From NCBI RefSeq assembly GCF_020829595.1, contig NZ_JAIVFW010000005.1, forward strand, positions 9,974 to 73,973: 64,000 nt of DNA, given 5' to 3'. The notes under the pieces are model-generated. The model did not search any database, was not told where the DNA came from, and saw nothing but the letters and a program-made list of their open reading frames with translations. A program made the translations under genes and the position numbers. The DNA comes from Nostoc sp. CHAB 5844. GTDB taxonomy: Bacteria > Cyanobacteriota > Cyanobacteriia > Cyanobacteriales > Nostocaceae. Below, in pieces: positions 49,518 through 57,414 of this stretch (positions within the stretch are counted from its first letter, which is position 1; each line of letters starts with the position of its first letter).

Positions 49518-49613
49518 AAAAAAGGTTTAGCTCAGCGCTAAACCTCTGTAGAAAGCAGTTATTTGACACACCAGACTTAATTTAAACTGAGTTTAATATT
49601 AGGACATCTTCCT
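49518..49613 (-). ncRNA. Predicted small RNA, array unit 5
   Basis: Minus-strand box AGGAAGATG (49605-49613) directly preceded by TACTAT. About 60 nt follow, then hairpin AGGTTTAGC/GCTAAACCT (49537-49545 and 49523-49531) with a six-T tail. The box ATG opens a two-codon frame only. It also lies between the injection-system operon and the rest of the array, so its hairpin would end read-through from that operon. Confidence 0.5.
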
Positions 49614-49661
49614 ATAGTATGTACCTAAAGATTTGCGAGTGTGATAAGGAATTTTGTGTTA

Positions 49662-49808
49662 CTATTGCTGCATCATTTTGCCGATCTCCCCAACCCAACG
49701 CTGACGGTCAGAATGCTCTAAATTCAGAATATCTTCTAAACTCCAGTGGAAATGAAACGCGATACAGGCTACCTCCTCGTGCAGTACATCTGAGGGGTAG
49801 CCTATCAT
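49662..49808 (-). CDS. 48-residue DUF6760-like protein of the injection-system operon
   Basis: A small protein beginning MIGYPSDVLHEEVACIAFHF and ending in a basic/aromatic helix (HSDRQRWVGEIGKMMQQ). Its ATG overlaps the stop of the preceding chaperone-like gene by 4 bp (ATGA), a firm sign of coupling. Very short proteins starting GYPSD-x-x-x-EEVA and containing R-R/Q-R-W-V-x-E-I accompany tube/chaperone genes of contractile injection and phage-like systems (DUF6760). Its role is unknown, possibly in assembly of the tail. It is the last gene of the minus-strand operon. Confidence 0.7.
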   Translation of the reverse strand: MIGYPSDVLHEEVACIAFHFHWSLEDILNLEHSDRQRWVGEIGKMMQQ

Positions 49809-50173
49809 TCCCCCGCTAAAGCTAACTCCACTTGAAAGTTAGTATGACATTGGGGACACTGCACGGGAACATAAGCATCACCTTGGTGATTAATTCGATT
49901 GTAAAACTCTCGCAAATATACCAAGTCTCGTGAAAAAAGATTCTCTAGTAAATTAGGGGTTATTTCTGTTAAATTGCCCAAACGAGTAATTACTTGTGAT
50001 AGCATCACGATCGCAGCATAAGCAGCATTTTCCTGTGCAGCCCGATTTTTCTGCACAATTATTTCATCTTTGGCTGTCGCCAGACGCATCACACCTTGGC
50101 GATGTAAATTTCCCTCAGCATCTAATAAACCTCTAGGGAGGATAAAATCAAATTCTGTATGTATATTTGTCAT
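49805..50173 (-). CDS. Phage-tail-assembly chaperone-like protein with zinc-ribbon tail
   Basis: A 122-residue protein. Residues 1-95 (FDFILPRGLLDAEGNLHRQG, VMRLATAKDEI, SRDLVYLREFYNRIN) match the phage tail-assembly family often placed after tube genes in contractile systems. The C-terminus adds VQCPQCHTNFQVEL, a single CxxC that could form half a zinc site by dimerisation. It is paralogous to the 50306-50611 protein, which lacks the CxxC. It is inferred to hold tube or tape-measure protein before assembly. Confidence 0.75.
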   Translation of the reverse strand: MTNIHTEFDFILPRGLLDAEGNLHRQGVMRLATAKDEIIVQKNRAAQENAAYAAIVMLSQVITRLGNLTEITPNLLENLFSRDLVYLREFYNRINHQGDAYVPVQCPQCHTNFQVELALAGE

Positions 50174-50305
50174 TAGTCATTGGTCATTGGTCATTTGTGT
50201 GGCAACAGCAAAACTCAACAAAGTCTTGATAATTTTGGGTTCCTTTCCTCCACCTAACCTACCATTATTTTCTTTATTTTTACTTTTTACTTTTTACTTC
50301 ATACT

Positions 50306-50611
50306 TCATACTTCCTCCTCTTCTTCTAATTCATTAATTTGGCGATAAAAATTTTGTAAATAACTTAAATCACAAGCAAAAAAGTTTTCTACAACCGCAG
50401 GTGTAACTTCTTCTAAAGCGCCTAAATGAGTAATCACGCGAGATAAAATTATGACCGTCGCATAAGCTGGATTTGATTTCACACGGGGGTCACGTAAAGG
50501 AATAATTTCGTCCATCGCTCTTGATAAACGCATCACACCTTTACGATGTAAATTACCATCTGCATCTAGATAGCCTTTCGGTAAAGTAAACTCAAATTCA
50601 GTTTGCAACAT
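50306..50611 (-). CDS. Phage-tail-assembly chaperone-like protein, paralogue
   Basis: A 101-residue protein with FEFTLPKGYLDADGNLHRKG, VMRLSRAMDEI and CDLSYLQNFYRQIN, followed by an acidic tail (ELEEEEEV) in place of the CxxC tail of its neighbour. It starts 2 bp after the stop of the third tube gene. The 132-bp gap to the next gene is AT-rich heptamer repeat. Confidence 0.75.
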   Translation of the reverse strand: MLQTEFEFTLPKGYLDADGNLHRKGVMRLSRAMDEIIPLRDPRVKSNPAYATVIILSRVITHLGALEEVTPAVVENFFACDLSYLQNFYRQINELEEEEEV

Positions 50612-50612
50612 T

Positions 50613-51104
50613 CTATGCTACTTTTACTCGTTTTAATTCTTCTACTACTACTTCTATTTCTTCAATTTCATGTTCGCTACCACCTGCATTCACATCATTA
50701 ATCTTATAACTTGCAGGCCAAGCATTTTTAAATTCCAATCTGAATTTTTCTTCAGCAGCTTGATTGTAAATCACTAAAGAACCGTCGCGTCTTTCGTCAC
50801 TCCACTTGCTTTCTTGCACAGCAGCTAACCAATTCCACATTGTCATAGAAATAGTTAAGCCACGACGTAAAACTATATTGGAGTAAGAGATATTTCCGGG
50901 AATTTTTGTGCGAACAACTCTACCACTAGTATTACCATTCTTACCCCAGGTTTGTGGCGTAACTTCGGCAATTTCAATCACCTGTTGATCAATTTTAAAA
51001 CCTTGACATTCCATAAAATAGCCATCTACTTGTTCTTGGCTGCCAGTAAGTTTTAGTTCTAGATAAAAACGGCTATTCGTCAGAATTTCAGGAAAATCTG
51101 CCAT
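50613..51104 (-). CDS. Contractile-system tube protein (gp19 family), third paralogue
   Basis: A 163-residue member of the T4 gp19/Hcp-like tube family: NSRFYLELKLTG near the start, VIEIAEVTPQTWGK, YSNIVLRRGLTIS, WNWLAAVQ, and the typical FKNAWPASYKINDVNAGGSE ending. In eCIS several tube paralogues are used. One or two form the main tube, and others cap its base or adapt to the baseplate. This copy with the TWGK and RRGL features fits the Afp5-like specialised type better than the bulk tube. Position: after the two other tube genes, before the chaperone-like proteins. Confidence 0.85.
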   Translation of the reverse strand: MADFPEILTNSRFYLELKLTGSQEQVDGYFMECQGFKIDQQVIEIAEVTPQTWGKNGNTSGRVVRTKIPGNISYSNIVLRRGLTISMTMWNWLAAVQESKWSDERRDGSLVIYNQAAEEKFRLEFKNAWPASYKINDVNAGGSEHEIEEIEVVVEELKRVKVA

Positions 51105-51193
51105 AATGATTACCGCATAAAAATATAAGATGAGAAAAAAGTATGAAGTCTAAAAACTGAAAGATAAAATTTCATACTTCATACTTTATACTT

Positions 51194-51658
51194 CTACTTC
51201 TTCCTTTCAAAATAAGTAAAACCGATGGTGACTGTTTCTGTTAGCAAATCACCACTACCTGCTGTAAAATCTCCTGTTGCATAGCTAGTAGGAAAGACAT
51301 CTGTAAATTCGTACTGAACTTTTTCTTGCTCACCATCGTAGATAGAAAGCTTTCCTAATTTGCGGTTCTTGCGACCTTCGGATTTACCTCCTGAAAGAGC
51401 TTCGGCATGGCATTTGTTATACCAATCAAGCAATTTTTTAGAATCAGCAGTTGCTACACACTCAACGGTAATCTCTGAGCATTCTACGCCACCAATAGTA
51501 GCTTGTGTCTGAGTTTTGCCATCCTTAGTAACACCAATAGGTGCGTCTCCACCAGCTACTATCATTTTCATTTGCATACCACTGATTTTCTGGATCAAAA
51601 TTTCAGTCAGTCCATCAGCTTCAAAGTAAAACTTGGCATTAGAGATAAACTCTGGCAT
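51194..51658 (-). CDS. Contractile-system tube protein (gp19 family), second paralogue
   Basis: A 154-residue protein: AKFYFEADGLTEILIQKISGM, a DGKTQTQATIGGV loop, WYNKCHAEALSGGKSEGRKN, and the FTDVFPTSYATGDFTAGSGD ending. This pattern is the gp19-type double-barrel inner-tube subunit. It shares its layout with the 51715-52200 protein. Predicted to stack in hexameric rings inside the sheath. Confidence 0.88.
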   Translation of the reverse strand: MPEFISNAKFYFEADGLTEILIQKISGMQMKMIVAGGDAPIGVTKDGKTQTQATIGGVECSEITVECVATADSKKLLDWYNKCHAEALSGGKSEGRKNRKLGKLSIYDGEQEKVQYEFTDVFPTSYATGDFTAGSGDLLTETVTIGFTYFERKK

Positions 51659-51714
51659 AAATAAACCTCCAGATAAATACGTAATGATTAATTAACTAAA
51701 AAATTAGGCAAAAT

Positions 51715-52200
51715 CTATTTTGTCCGATTCATATTTTCACAAGTTATAGTATATGTTTCTTCAATATAATCGTTGCCGTTTACATCTAAATCTCCGATTT
51801 TATACTGAGAGGGCCAAGCTTCTTTCAACTCCCAACGCATAACTTCATTTCCATCAGTATCGTAGGCAACTATAGCACCAGATTTTTTATTTTCTGACCA
51901 TTTTCCTTCACCTTTTTCAGTTTTTGGCATACACTTTTTGAACCATTCATACATTTTTTTGCTAGTGCTATCACTATCGCCACTCATCAGAGTTGAAACA
52001 TCAATTGTAAATAACCCTTCAAATCCAGCAGAGTTAATTTGTCGAAGAGTAACGCCACCTTTTGTCGACATCAAAGGTTTATCTTGACCTTTAACTTTAG
52101 CTTCAAACTTGACCCCACCAACTTTGGTAAAAGCCATGTCAGTCATGCTATCAATTTCAAAGTAGAAATTACTAGCAGCAATTGGTTTTAGTTCAGGCAT
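51715..52200 (-). CDS. Contractile-system tube protein (gp19 family), first paralogue
   Basis: A 161-residue protein: ASNFYFEIDSMTDMAFTKVGG, KGQDKPLMSTKGGVTLRQI, MYEWFKKCMP, and KEAWPSQYKIGDLDVNGND. It is the first tube gene behind the sheath gene, the usual place for the main tube subunit. The 130-bp gap to the sheath gene holds repeat DNA (GATGCCTTTGGCAACG at 52259-52274) that is also found elsewhere in cyanobacterial spacers. Confidence 0.88.
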   Translation of the reverse strand: MPELKPIAASNFYFEIDSMTDMAFTKVGGVKFEAKVKGQDKPLMSTKGGVTLRQINSAGFEGLFTIDVSTLMSGDSDSTSKKMYEWFKKCMPKTEKGEGKWSENKKSGAIVAYDTDGNEVMRWELKEAWPSQYKIGDLDVNGNDYIEETYTITCENMNRTK

Positions 52201-52330
52201 ATTTGTAGCTCCTTAATTGACAGTATAAATTTTTTGTTTTGGTGAGTTTGAGAGGCGCGATGCCTTTGGCAACGTCTTCTCTTCGAGACGCTACGCGAAC
52301 GACGAACGCACCCCTCAATCGCACTACAAT

Positions 52331-54001
52331 TTATTGGTTAGGCGACCATTGACTAAAGCGGAAGATAACAAATTCCGCAGGACGTACCGGACAAACACCA
52401 ACTTCGATATACAACCGACCCAACATCATAGTTTCGTGGGTGTTAATACTAGCGTCACACTTGACATAGAAAGCTTCCGCAGCCGAAGCACCAAATAAAG
52501 CACCTTCGCGCCAGAGTCTTTCTAAGAAATTGCTGACGGTACGGGTAACACGCGCCCATAAATCTTGGTCGTTGGGTTCAAATACAACCCACTGAGTACC
52601 GAGTTCTACTGATTTCTCGATATAGCTCATCAAGCGACGGACGCTGATATACCGCCATTGCACGTTATCTGGTTCTACTAAAGTCCGAGCGCCCCAAATG
52701 CGGATACCACGGTTGGGGAAGGTACGGATACAGTTGATTCCCAAGGGGTTGAGTAATTCTTGTTCGCGCAGGTTGGTTTCGTAGGCTAAACCAATAACAC
52801 CTCTGGGTGTGTCGTTGGCGGGTGCTTTATAAACGCCGCGAGTTTCATCAGTGCGACACCAAACACCTAACATATGACCAGCAGGCGGAACTAGAATTGG
52901 TCTACCACCGTTACGAGGGTTGGGGACTTTAATCCAAGGATAGTAGAGGGCGGCAAATTGCGATCGCCTGTTAAATGCACTCAACCATTGAGCCATATGT
53001 TGCGGCTTTACTTGAGTAGGCGGTACAGCCGCACCACCACCTTTACACGGCGGCGGATCTAACACTACCATTCGGTTGGGGGCAGTATTTTCACACATAC
53101 TGACCATCGCTTCCATGATGCCGTGAACTTGATCCAAATCCAAGATGCCGTTTTGATAAGCACGCATTAAGTCAGGGAAAGCAATCATGGTAACTTCATC
53201 AATTTCAAAGATACCTTGCATCCCGGTGCGATCGTCCCGGACACCTTGCACATCACGCGGGAAACGGTCGGGAGTGGAAATTACTGGCGACGGACTGACT
53301 TCGTAAGTACCATTTGCTGGACGACGCGACAAAGGTTGTCCCGGTGTTTCTAAATCAGCAACTGTCACAAACTGCGACTCTTGCAAAGCTGTCACCGCAT
53401 ACGTACCCACTGCTGCTTCCACTTGTGGGTTCATCGAGAGATTATCGTATTCTTCCAGAATTTCGCCATTCCGGCTAATTAAGACTTTGAAAAATTCACC
53501 AGTATTTGCAGGTGGTTCTGCTTCTGGGTTTTCTGGCGGACGCGGTTGACTTTCAGTTACAGAAACATTAATTCTGCCTTCTGTACCACCGTCATCTTCA
53601 CCTTCCGCAGGCTTCAGGGCAAAGCGCAAAGAAGGACGGTTCCCCGTAGTGCGAATTTTCAGGGCGGTTTCTTCTGGTGGCGGTGGCTGAGAACCAGGAA
53701 GTTTTGTTCCTATACTAGCTACCCAACAACGCCCACCACCGTTGAGAAACCAACCATTCACCGCAAAGGGTAAATAAGCATCAAATTCTGTGTACCCGTC
53801 AGAACCTTGTTTAGCAAAGTATTCTAGGTACTCGTTCCACGATGTCACTAGCATCGGTTTAAATAATTCCGCATCACCACGGACATCTTCGGTAAAACCG
53901 ATAAATCCCGCGATGTTTGTACTCACCCCTTCTATGGGGCGACTACCTCGGTCTACTTCTTCAACGTAAACACCTGGTGCAAAGTAATCTAATCTTGGCA
54001 T
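52331..54001 (-). CDS. Contractile tail sheath protein of eCIS/tCIS
   Basis: A 556-residue sheath subunit. The N-terminal FAPGVYVEEVDRGSRPIEGVS leads to TNIAGFIG. The C-terminal domain has the usual GIRIWGARTL, WRYISVRRLMSYIEKS and GALFGA segments and the final PAEFVIFRFSQWSP. Between residues about 105 and 250 there is an extra surface domain rich in Pro and Glu. Sheath subunits polymerise around the tube and contract to drive it through a membrane. Only one sheath gene is present here. In cyanobacteria related systems can be anchored at thylakoids. Gene order: DUF4255, sheath, three tubes, chaperones. Confidence 0.95.
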   Translation of the reverse strand: MPRLDYFAPGVYVEEVDRGSRPIEGVSTNIAGFIGFTEDVRGDAELFKPMLVTSWNEYLEYFAKQGSDGYTEFDAYLPFAVNGWFLNGGGRCWVASIGTKLPGSQPPPPEETALKIRTTGNRPSLRFALKPAEGEDDGGTEGRINVSVTESQPRPPENPEAEPPANTGEFFKVLISRNGEILEEYDNLSMNPQVEAAVGTYAVTALQESQFVTVADLETPGQPLSRRPANGTYEVSPSPVISTPDRFPRDVQGVRDDRTGMQGIFEIDEVTMIAFPDLMRAYQNGILDLDQVHGIMEAMVSMCENTAPNRMVVLDPPPCKGGGAAVPPTQVKPQHMAQWLSAFNRRSQFAALYYPWIKVPNPRNGGRPILVPPAGHMLGVWCRTDETRGVYKAPANDTPRGVIGLAYETNLREQELLNPLGINCIRTFPNRGIRIWGARTLVEPDNVQWRYISVRRLMSYIEKSVELGTQWVVFEPNDQDLWARVTRTVSNFLERLWREGALFGASAAEAFYVKCDASINTHETMMLGRLYIEVGVCPVRPAEFVIFRFSQWSPNQ

Positions 54002-54017
54002 AACGCTTGGTTTTCCT

Positions 54018-54083
54018 ATTTTTGAAGTATGAAGTATGAAGTATGAAGTATGAAATTTTATACTTCACACTTCACACTTCAGA
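54018..54083. repeat. Heptamer repeats between sheath and DUF4255 genes
   Basis: Copies of AAGTATG (54025-54053 area) are followed by imperfect inverted ACTTCAC/ACTTCAG units up to about 54083, overlapping the end of the DUF4255 gene. Confidence 0.7.
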
Positions 54084-54621
54084 CTTTTTGTGTTGGTTTT
54101 GAACAATCAACCGACTTTGACTCGATGACAAAATTACTGTTCAAGTTCAAGGGAATTGTTAATGTCACATACAAAGCTGGTCTTAACGGGACTCCTAGGG
54201 CGTTCCACAAAGCCGCAGCATCCAAAGGATGAATAGCAGAAACGGTCATTGCTAATTCGCCATGACCGCGCAGTGCTGGAGCTAGTACTTCCTCTCGTAA
54301 TGAGTGATGATGCAAAAGTAGTATTAATGCCTCAGATAAGAGACGCTGTTCACCCAAACTGGTGAAATCCCAAGCACTCACCAAAAATGAGACATCAAAC
54401 CACTTAGGTGTTAATAAGACTAATTTCCCTTTGTCTGCTGGATGCTGACAATTGGATTGCTGTTTGTCAACACTTTCTTGAATGTTGTAACAGTATAAAT
54501 TCAGCCTAGGGTTGATATTCTGTCCCACACCAGGGTGGTTGAAATCAATTTGCTCTGTACTGAGCAGGGAAATCCCGCCAGCTAAAATTTTTGCTAAAGT
54601 CTGGGTAGCAGCTGGGATCAT
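54079..54621 (-). CDS. DUF4255 family protein, tail-cap/terminator-like, short form
   Basis: About 180 residues. PRLNLYCYNIQESV, then WFDVSFLVSAWD, SLGEQRLLSEALILLLHH and ALYVTLTIPLN match DUF4255, the Afp16/Pvc16-like family that caps the tail end in contractile injection systems. It is the first gene of the minus-strand operon. The ATG at 54621 is preferred; a TTG at 54630 would add three residues. A second, longer DUF4255 protein is encoded on the other arm of the locus. Confidence 0.8.
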   Translation of the reverse strand: MIPAATQTLAKILAGGISLLSTEQIDFNHPGVGQNINPRLNLYCYNIQESVDKQQSNCQHPADKGKLVLLTPKWFDVSFLVSAWDFTSLGEQRLLSEALILLLHHHSLREEVLAPALRGHGELAMTVSAIHPLDAAALWNALGVPLRPALYVTLTIPLNLNSNFVIESKSVDCSKPTQKV

Positions 54622-55233
54622 AAGACACAACAGCAGGGTGACTGAAATGCTCCCTTAATCAGTCTGGCTGGTATATTTTTAACCGCCAGCATGAATCTAT
54701 GGAGGTTGAAGCGTTCTTACCAGAGTTCCTAATGCAGGTAGCAGAAAGTGACTACTTTGCTACCTAACTTACGGAAGGCAGAGGGCTGACAGCACAAAAT
54801 AAACCTTTGATTACAGAAGAATTCAGCACCCAGAATTCAGAATTCAGAATCAACTAGTGGGGGTATTAAACCCTTTGATTCATTTGCGGTTTTGCACAGA
54901 ATACCCTGCGAAAGCCGCTTCCCTTCTACATACTGACTTCTGGCTCCTGACTCCTGAATTCTTCCTTCATCAGGCTTTTTTGTTAGCTAATTTGCCACTA
55001 TTGATCTGACTGTTTCTAGCTTAGGGATCAAGGTGTCTGGCGGTTATTAGACTTTGGTCGATATTGTAAAATTATTGTTTTAAATCACCCAATTTCCAAA
55101 GCTGTAGAGTAAGCTAAACTCGTCCGTATTTATACAGTAAGAAGCAAAATTTCTCCAAGCAAAAAATATCTGAGATTGGGTAGCATCCAAAAATGCTTCT
55201 TAGCTGTGAGAGTGTTTCGGAGTGTAAAACAGG
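54622..55233. promoter_or_regulatory. Divergent control region of the injection-system locus, about 610 bp
   Basis: Separates the minus-strand structural operon from the plus-strand kinase/ATPase arm and should contain both promoters. Text such as CAGAATTCAGAATTCAGAAT (about 54830-54850) is short-repeat DNA. No known operator was recognised. Confidence 0.5.
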
Positions 55234-56424
55234 ATGAGGGTTGCTACACAAAAATTAACTTCTCAAGTTCCACTACCTTTATTGGTGAACAATTCAGGAA
55301 GTAAGCTGCCAGAGTCAGATTTTAACCAATTTTGTCAGCTGATTATTCAACAATTAACTGCCTTATTGCCGACTGTGGCTATCTGGACTGTTTATCACGA
55401 TTTAGGGATGGGAAAACGCTACTTGGTGGCAGAATATCTACCAAAAAGTTTGCGTTCTGTGCAGGTGTCACCAGCTTTGCAAACAAGCTACTTTGTTTCT
55501 GGACAATTCAATCCAGATTTTTCATATTTGCAAGCAGAAACTTGGTGGCGAGAAGATATTCCCGTTCTGAAAATTACGGAATTAAAAGCATCAGATTCAT
55601 ATCACACTTATGTTTGTCGAATTAGCAAACAAAGTGTAACAACAGCCGAATATCTATTGATATGTACTAGTAAATTGCTGTCAGTTGAACAGCAACAGTT
55701 ACTGCTGAGTAATGCTCAAATATTAAGTAATTATTTATCTATGTATAGAGAGCGATCACACCAACAACAAGAAATCGCTGCTTTATCTCAAGCACTCGGA
55801 CAAGCGGAACATCAACTGCGTAATCCGTTAGCGCTAATTAATCTTTACGCAGAAAATCTTCGCTTGGCATTGCCAGAAGGAAGCTTACAAGAACAAGCAA
55901 CATTAATTCGTCAAACTGTAGATGAACTGAGTGCTAAATTAACTGATTTACTTTACCGTGGACAAAAGGCAAATCTGAACTTAAAAAAACATAATTTGCA
56001 AACATTAGTTAAGGACTGCGTTAAAAATTTACAACATTTATTAACAGAAAAAGAATTAAAAATTAACTATCTTGAACAGCCTGTATATGTGAGAGTAGAT
56101 AACTGGCAGATGAAACAGGTGTTTGATAACTTACTATCGAATGCAATTCATTTTAGTCCGCGTGGCGGGACAATAACTTGCAACTGGTATGCATATAGTA
56201 ATGAAGTGCTAATTGAAATTTGTGATCGCGGTTCGGGAATTGCACCAGAGGAATTGAAGCAAATATTTAAGCCTTATTATTCTCGCCGTTTAGGTGGTAC
56301 AGGTTTAGGATTAGCGATCGCCCAAAAAATTATCCTCGCACATCAAGGTAACTTGTGGGCAGAAAATCTCCCGGAAGGTGGCGCACAATTTTCCTTTACA
56401 TTACCCTATACAAGGCAAAAGTAA
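55234..56424 (+). CDS. Histidine kinase linked to the injection-system locus
   Basis: A 396-residue protein with an N-terminal ~170-residue sensor region that looks GAF-like but is weakly conserved. HisKA has phospho-H193 in AEHQLRNPLALINLY. HATPase has NLLSNAIHFSP, CDRGSGIAPEE and GTGLGLAI. No membrane segment is seen, so it senses inside the cell. Immediately downstream is a NarL-type regulator, making a two-component pair. Its place in the middle of the locus suggests it controls expression of the injection system. The signal is unknown. Three 14-bp repeats start within its last codons. Confidence 0.85.
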   Translation: MRVATQKLTSQVPLPLLVNNSGSKLPESDFNQFCQLIIQQLTALLPTVAIWTVYHDLGMGKRYLVAEYLPKSLRSVQVSPALQTSYFVSGQFNPDFSYLQAETWWREDIPVLKITELKASDSYHTYVCRISKQSVTTAEYLLICTSKLLSVEQQQLLLSNAQILSNYLSMYRERSHQQQEIAALSQALGQAEHQLRNPLALINLYAENLRLALPEGSLQEQATLIRQTVDELSAKLTDLLYRGQKANLNLKKHNLQTLVKDCVKNLQHLLTEKELKINYLEQPVYVRVDNWQMKQVFDNLLSNAIHFSPRGGTITCNWYAYSNEVLIEICDRGSGIAPEELKQIFKPYYSRRLGGTGLGLAIAQKIILAHQGNLWAENLPEGGAQFSFTLPYTRQK

Positions 56425-56453
56425 AAAGGCAAAAGTAAAAAGGCAAAAGTAAA
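56412..56453 (+). repeat. Three 14-bp tandem repeats
   Basis: AAGGCAAAAGTAAA occurs three times in a row. The first copy overlaps the histidine kinase stop codon. Confidence 0.85.
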
Positions 56454-56518
56454 AACAATTAATTCAAAATTCAGACTTCAGACTTCAGACTTCTCTTTTA
56501 CATACCAGGCAAACTACC

Positions 56519-57202
56519 ATGAATACTAAAAAAGAGGTAATCTCTATTCTGCTCGTCGATGACGAACCGCATTTTCGTAAAGGTATACGCACCTTATTAA
56601 ACTTTTATACAAATAGTAGTGGTCTAGGTTTGAATGTTGTTGGTGAAGCAGCATCTGTTGAGCAAGCTGTGAAATTAACTGCTGAACAACATCCGGCTTT
56701 AATATTACTAGATTTAGAATTGCCTCCAGAAGATGGCATTACAGCACTACACCGTCTGAGTGAATTATCTTATAACGGCAAAGTCCTAATTTTATCTGCT
56801 CATCAACAAGATGAATGGATATTTAAAGCCATGCAAGCTGGTGCATGTGGTTATGTATTTAAAGACCAATTAGCAACTCAACTGTGTGAAGCCATCACCA
56901 CTGTCATTAATAATCAAGTCTATTTACCGCCAGATGTAGCAACTGCCTTTTTTAGGTTGTTTCACTACTACACAGGACACTCATTAAACTCTGGTAATAA
57001 TTGTATTCACTTGACTGAAAGAGAACAAGAAGTTTTAAATTGGTTAGTCCAAGGCGCTTCTAACGAACAAATTGCTGGCAATCTATATATTACAGTTGCC
57101 ACAGTCAAAGCGCACTTAACAGCTATCTTTGAAAAATTAAGTGTCACCAGTCGCACTCAAGCAATTGTTAAAGCTTTAAAACTAGGTTTAGTTTGTCCAT
57201 AA
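56519..57202 (+). CDS. NarL/LuxR-type response regulator linked to the injection-system locus
   Basis: A 227-residue protein. Receiver about 8-130: ILLVDDEPHFRKG, phosphoacceptor in LILLDLELPPEDG, LILSAHQQDEW, GYVFKDQ. LuxR/GerE helix-turn-helix about 160-222: LTEREQEVLNWLVQGASNEQ and ITVATVKAHLTAIFEKL. It follows the kinase by 94 bp on the same strand and is the likely transcription factor for the divergent structural operon. DNA targets cannot be read directly. Confidence 0.88.
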   Translation: MNTKKEVISILLVDDEPHFRKGIRTLLNFYTNSSGLGLNVVGEAASVEQAVKLTAEQHPALILLDLELPPEDGITALHRLSELSYNGKVLILSAHQQDEWIFKAMQAGACGYVFKDQLATQLCEAITTVINNQVYLPPDVATAFFRLFHYYTGHSLNSGNNCIHLTEREQEVLNWLVQGASNEQIAGNLYITVATVKAHLTAIFEKLSVTSRTQAIVKALKLGLVCP

Positions 57203-57211
57203 TTTAGTGCT

Positions 57212-57405
57212 GAGTTGAAAGTGCTGAGTGCTGAGTAATATGTCAATAATAACCAGGAGTTTATCAGAAAAATGTTGAGAGACAAGTTGTTAGTTGTCAT
57301 TCAATTAAAAACATTACTTTTTACTTTAAAAAGCTTTTATATCATACTTTTTTCATTACATGACACCGTAATAATTCACTCAGCACTCAGCACTCAGCAC
57401 TCAGC
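57212..57405. repeat. Inverted pair of GAGTGCT/ACTCAGC tandem repeats
   Basis: GTGCTGAGTGCTGAG around 57219-57235 and a longer run of ACTCAGC units at about 57378-57405 are reverse complements. They could fold the transcript between regulator and DUF4255 gene. The same heptamer occurs inside cheA. Confidence 0.7.
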
Positions 57406-57414
57406 ACTATAAAA

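Noticed and set aside
48024-49616. Possible CRISPR-like array of hairpin repeats
   Set aside because: Spacing is irregular (about 230-610 bp), the units differ in sequence, and each ends in a T-run. This fits small-RNA units with terminators, not repeat-spacer arrays.
48024-49616. NsiR1 small-RNA repeats
   Set aside because: The tandem-array layout is similar, but I could not confirm sequence identity from memory and the neighbouring hetF gene is not present. Left unassigned.
49619-49819. 66-residue open frame on the plus strand
   Set aside because: It is antisense to the DUF6760-like gene and the end of the chaperone gene, and it has no protein-like pattern.
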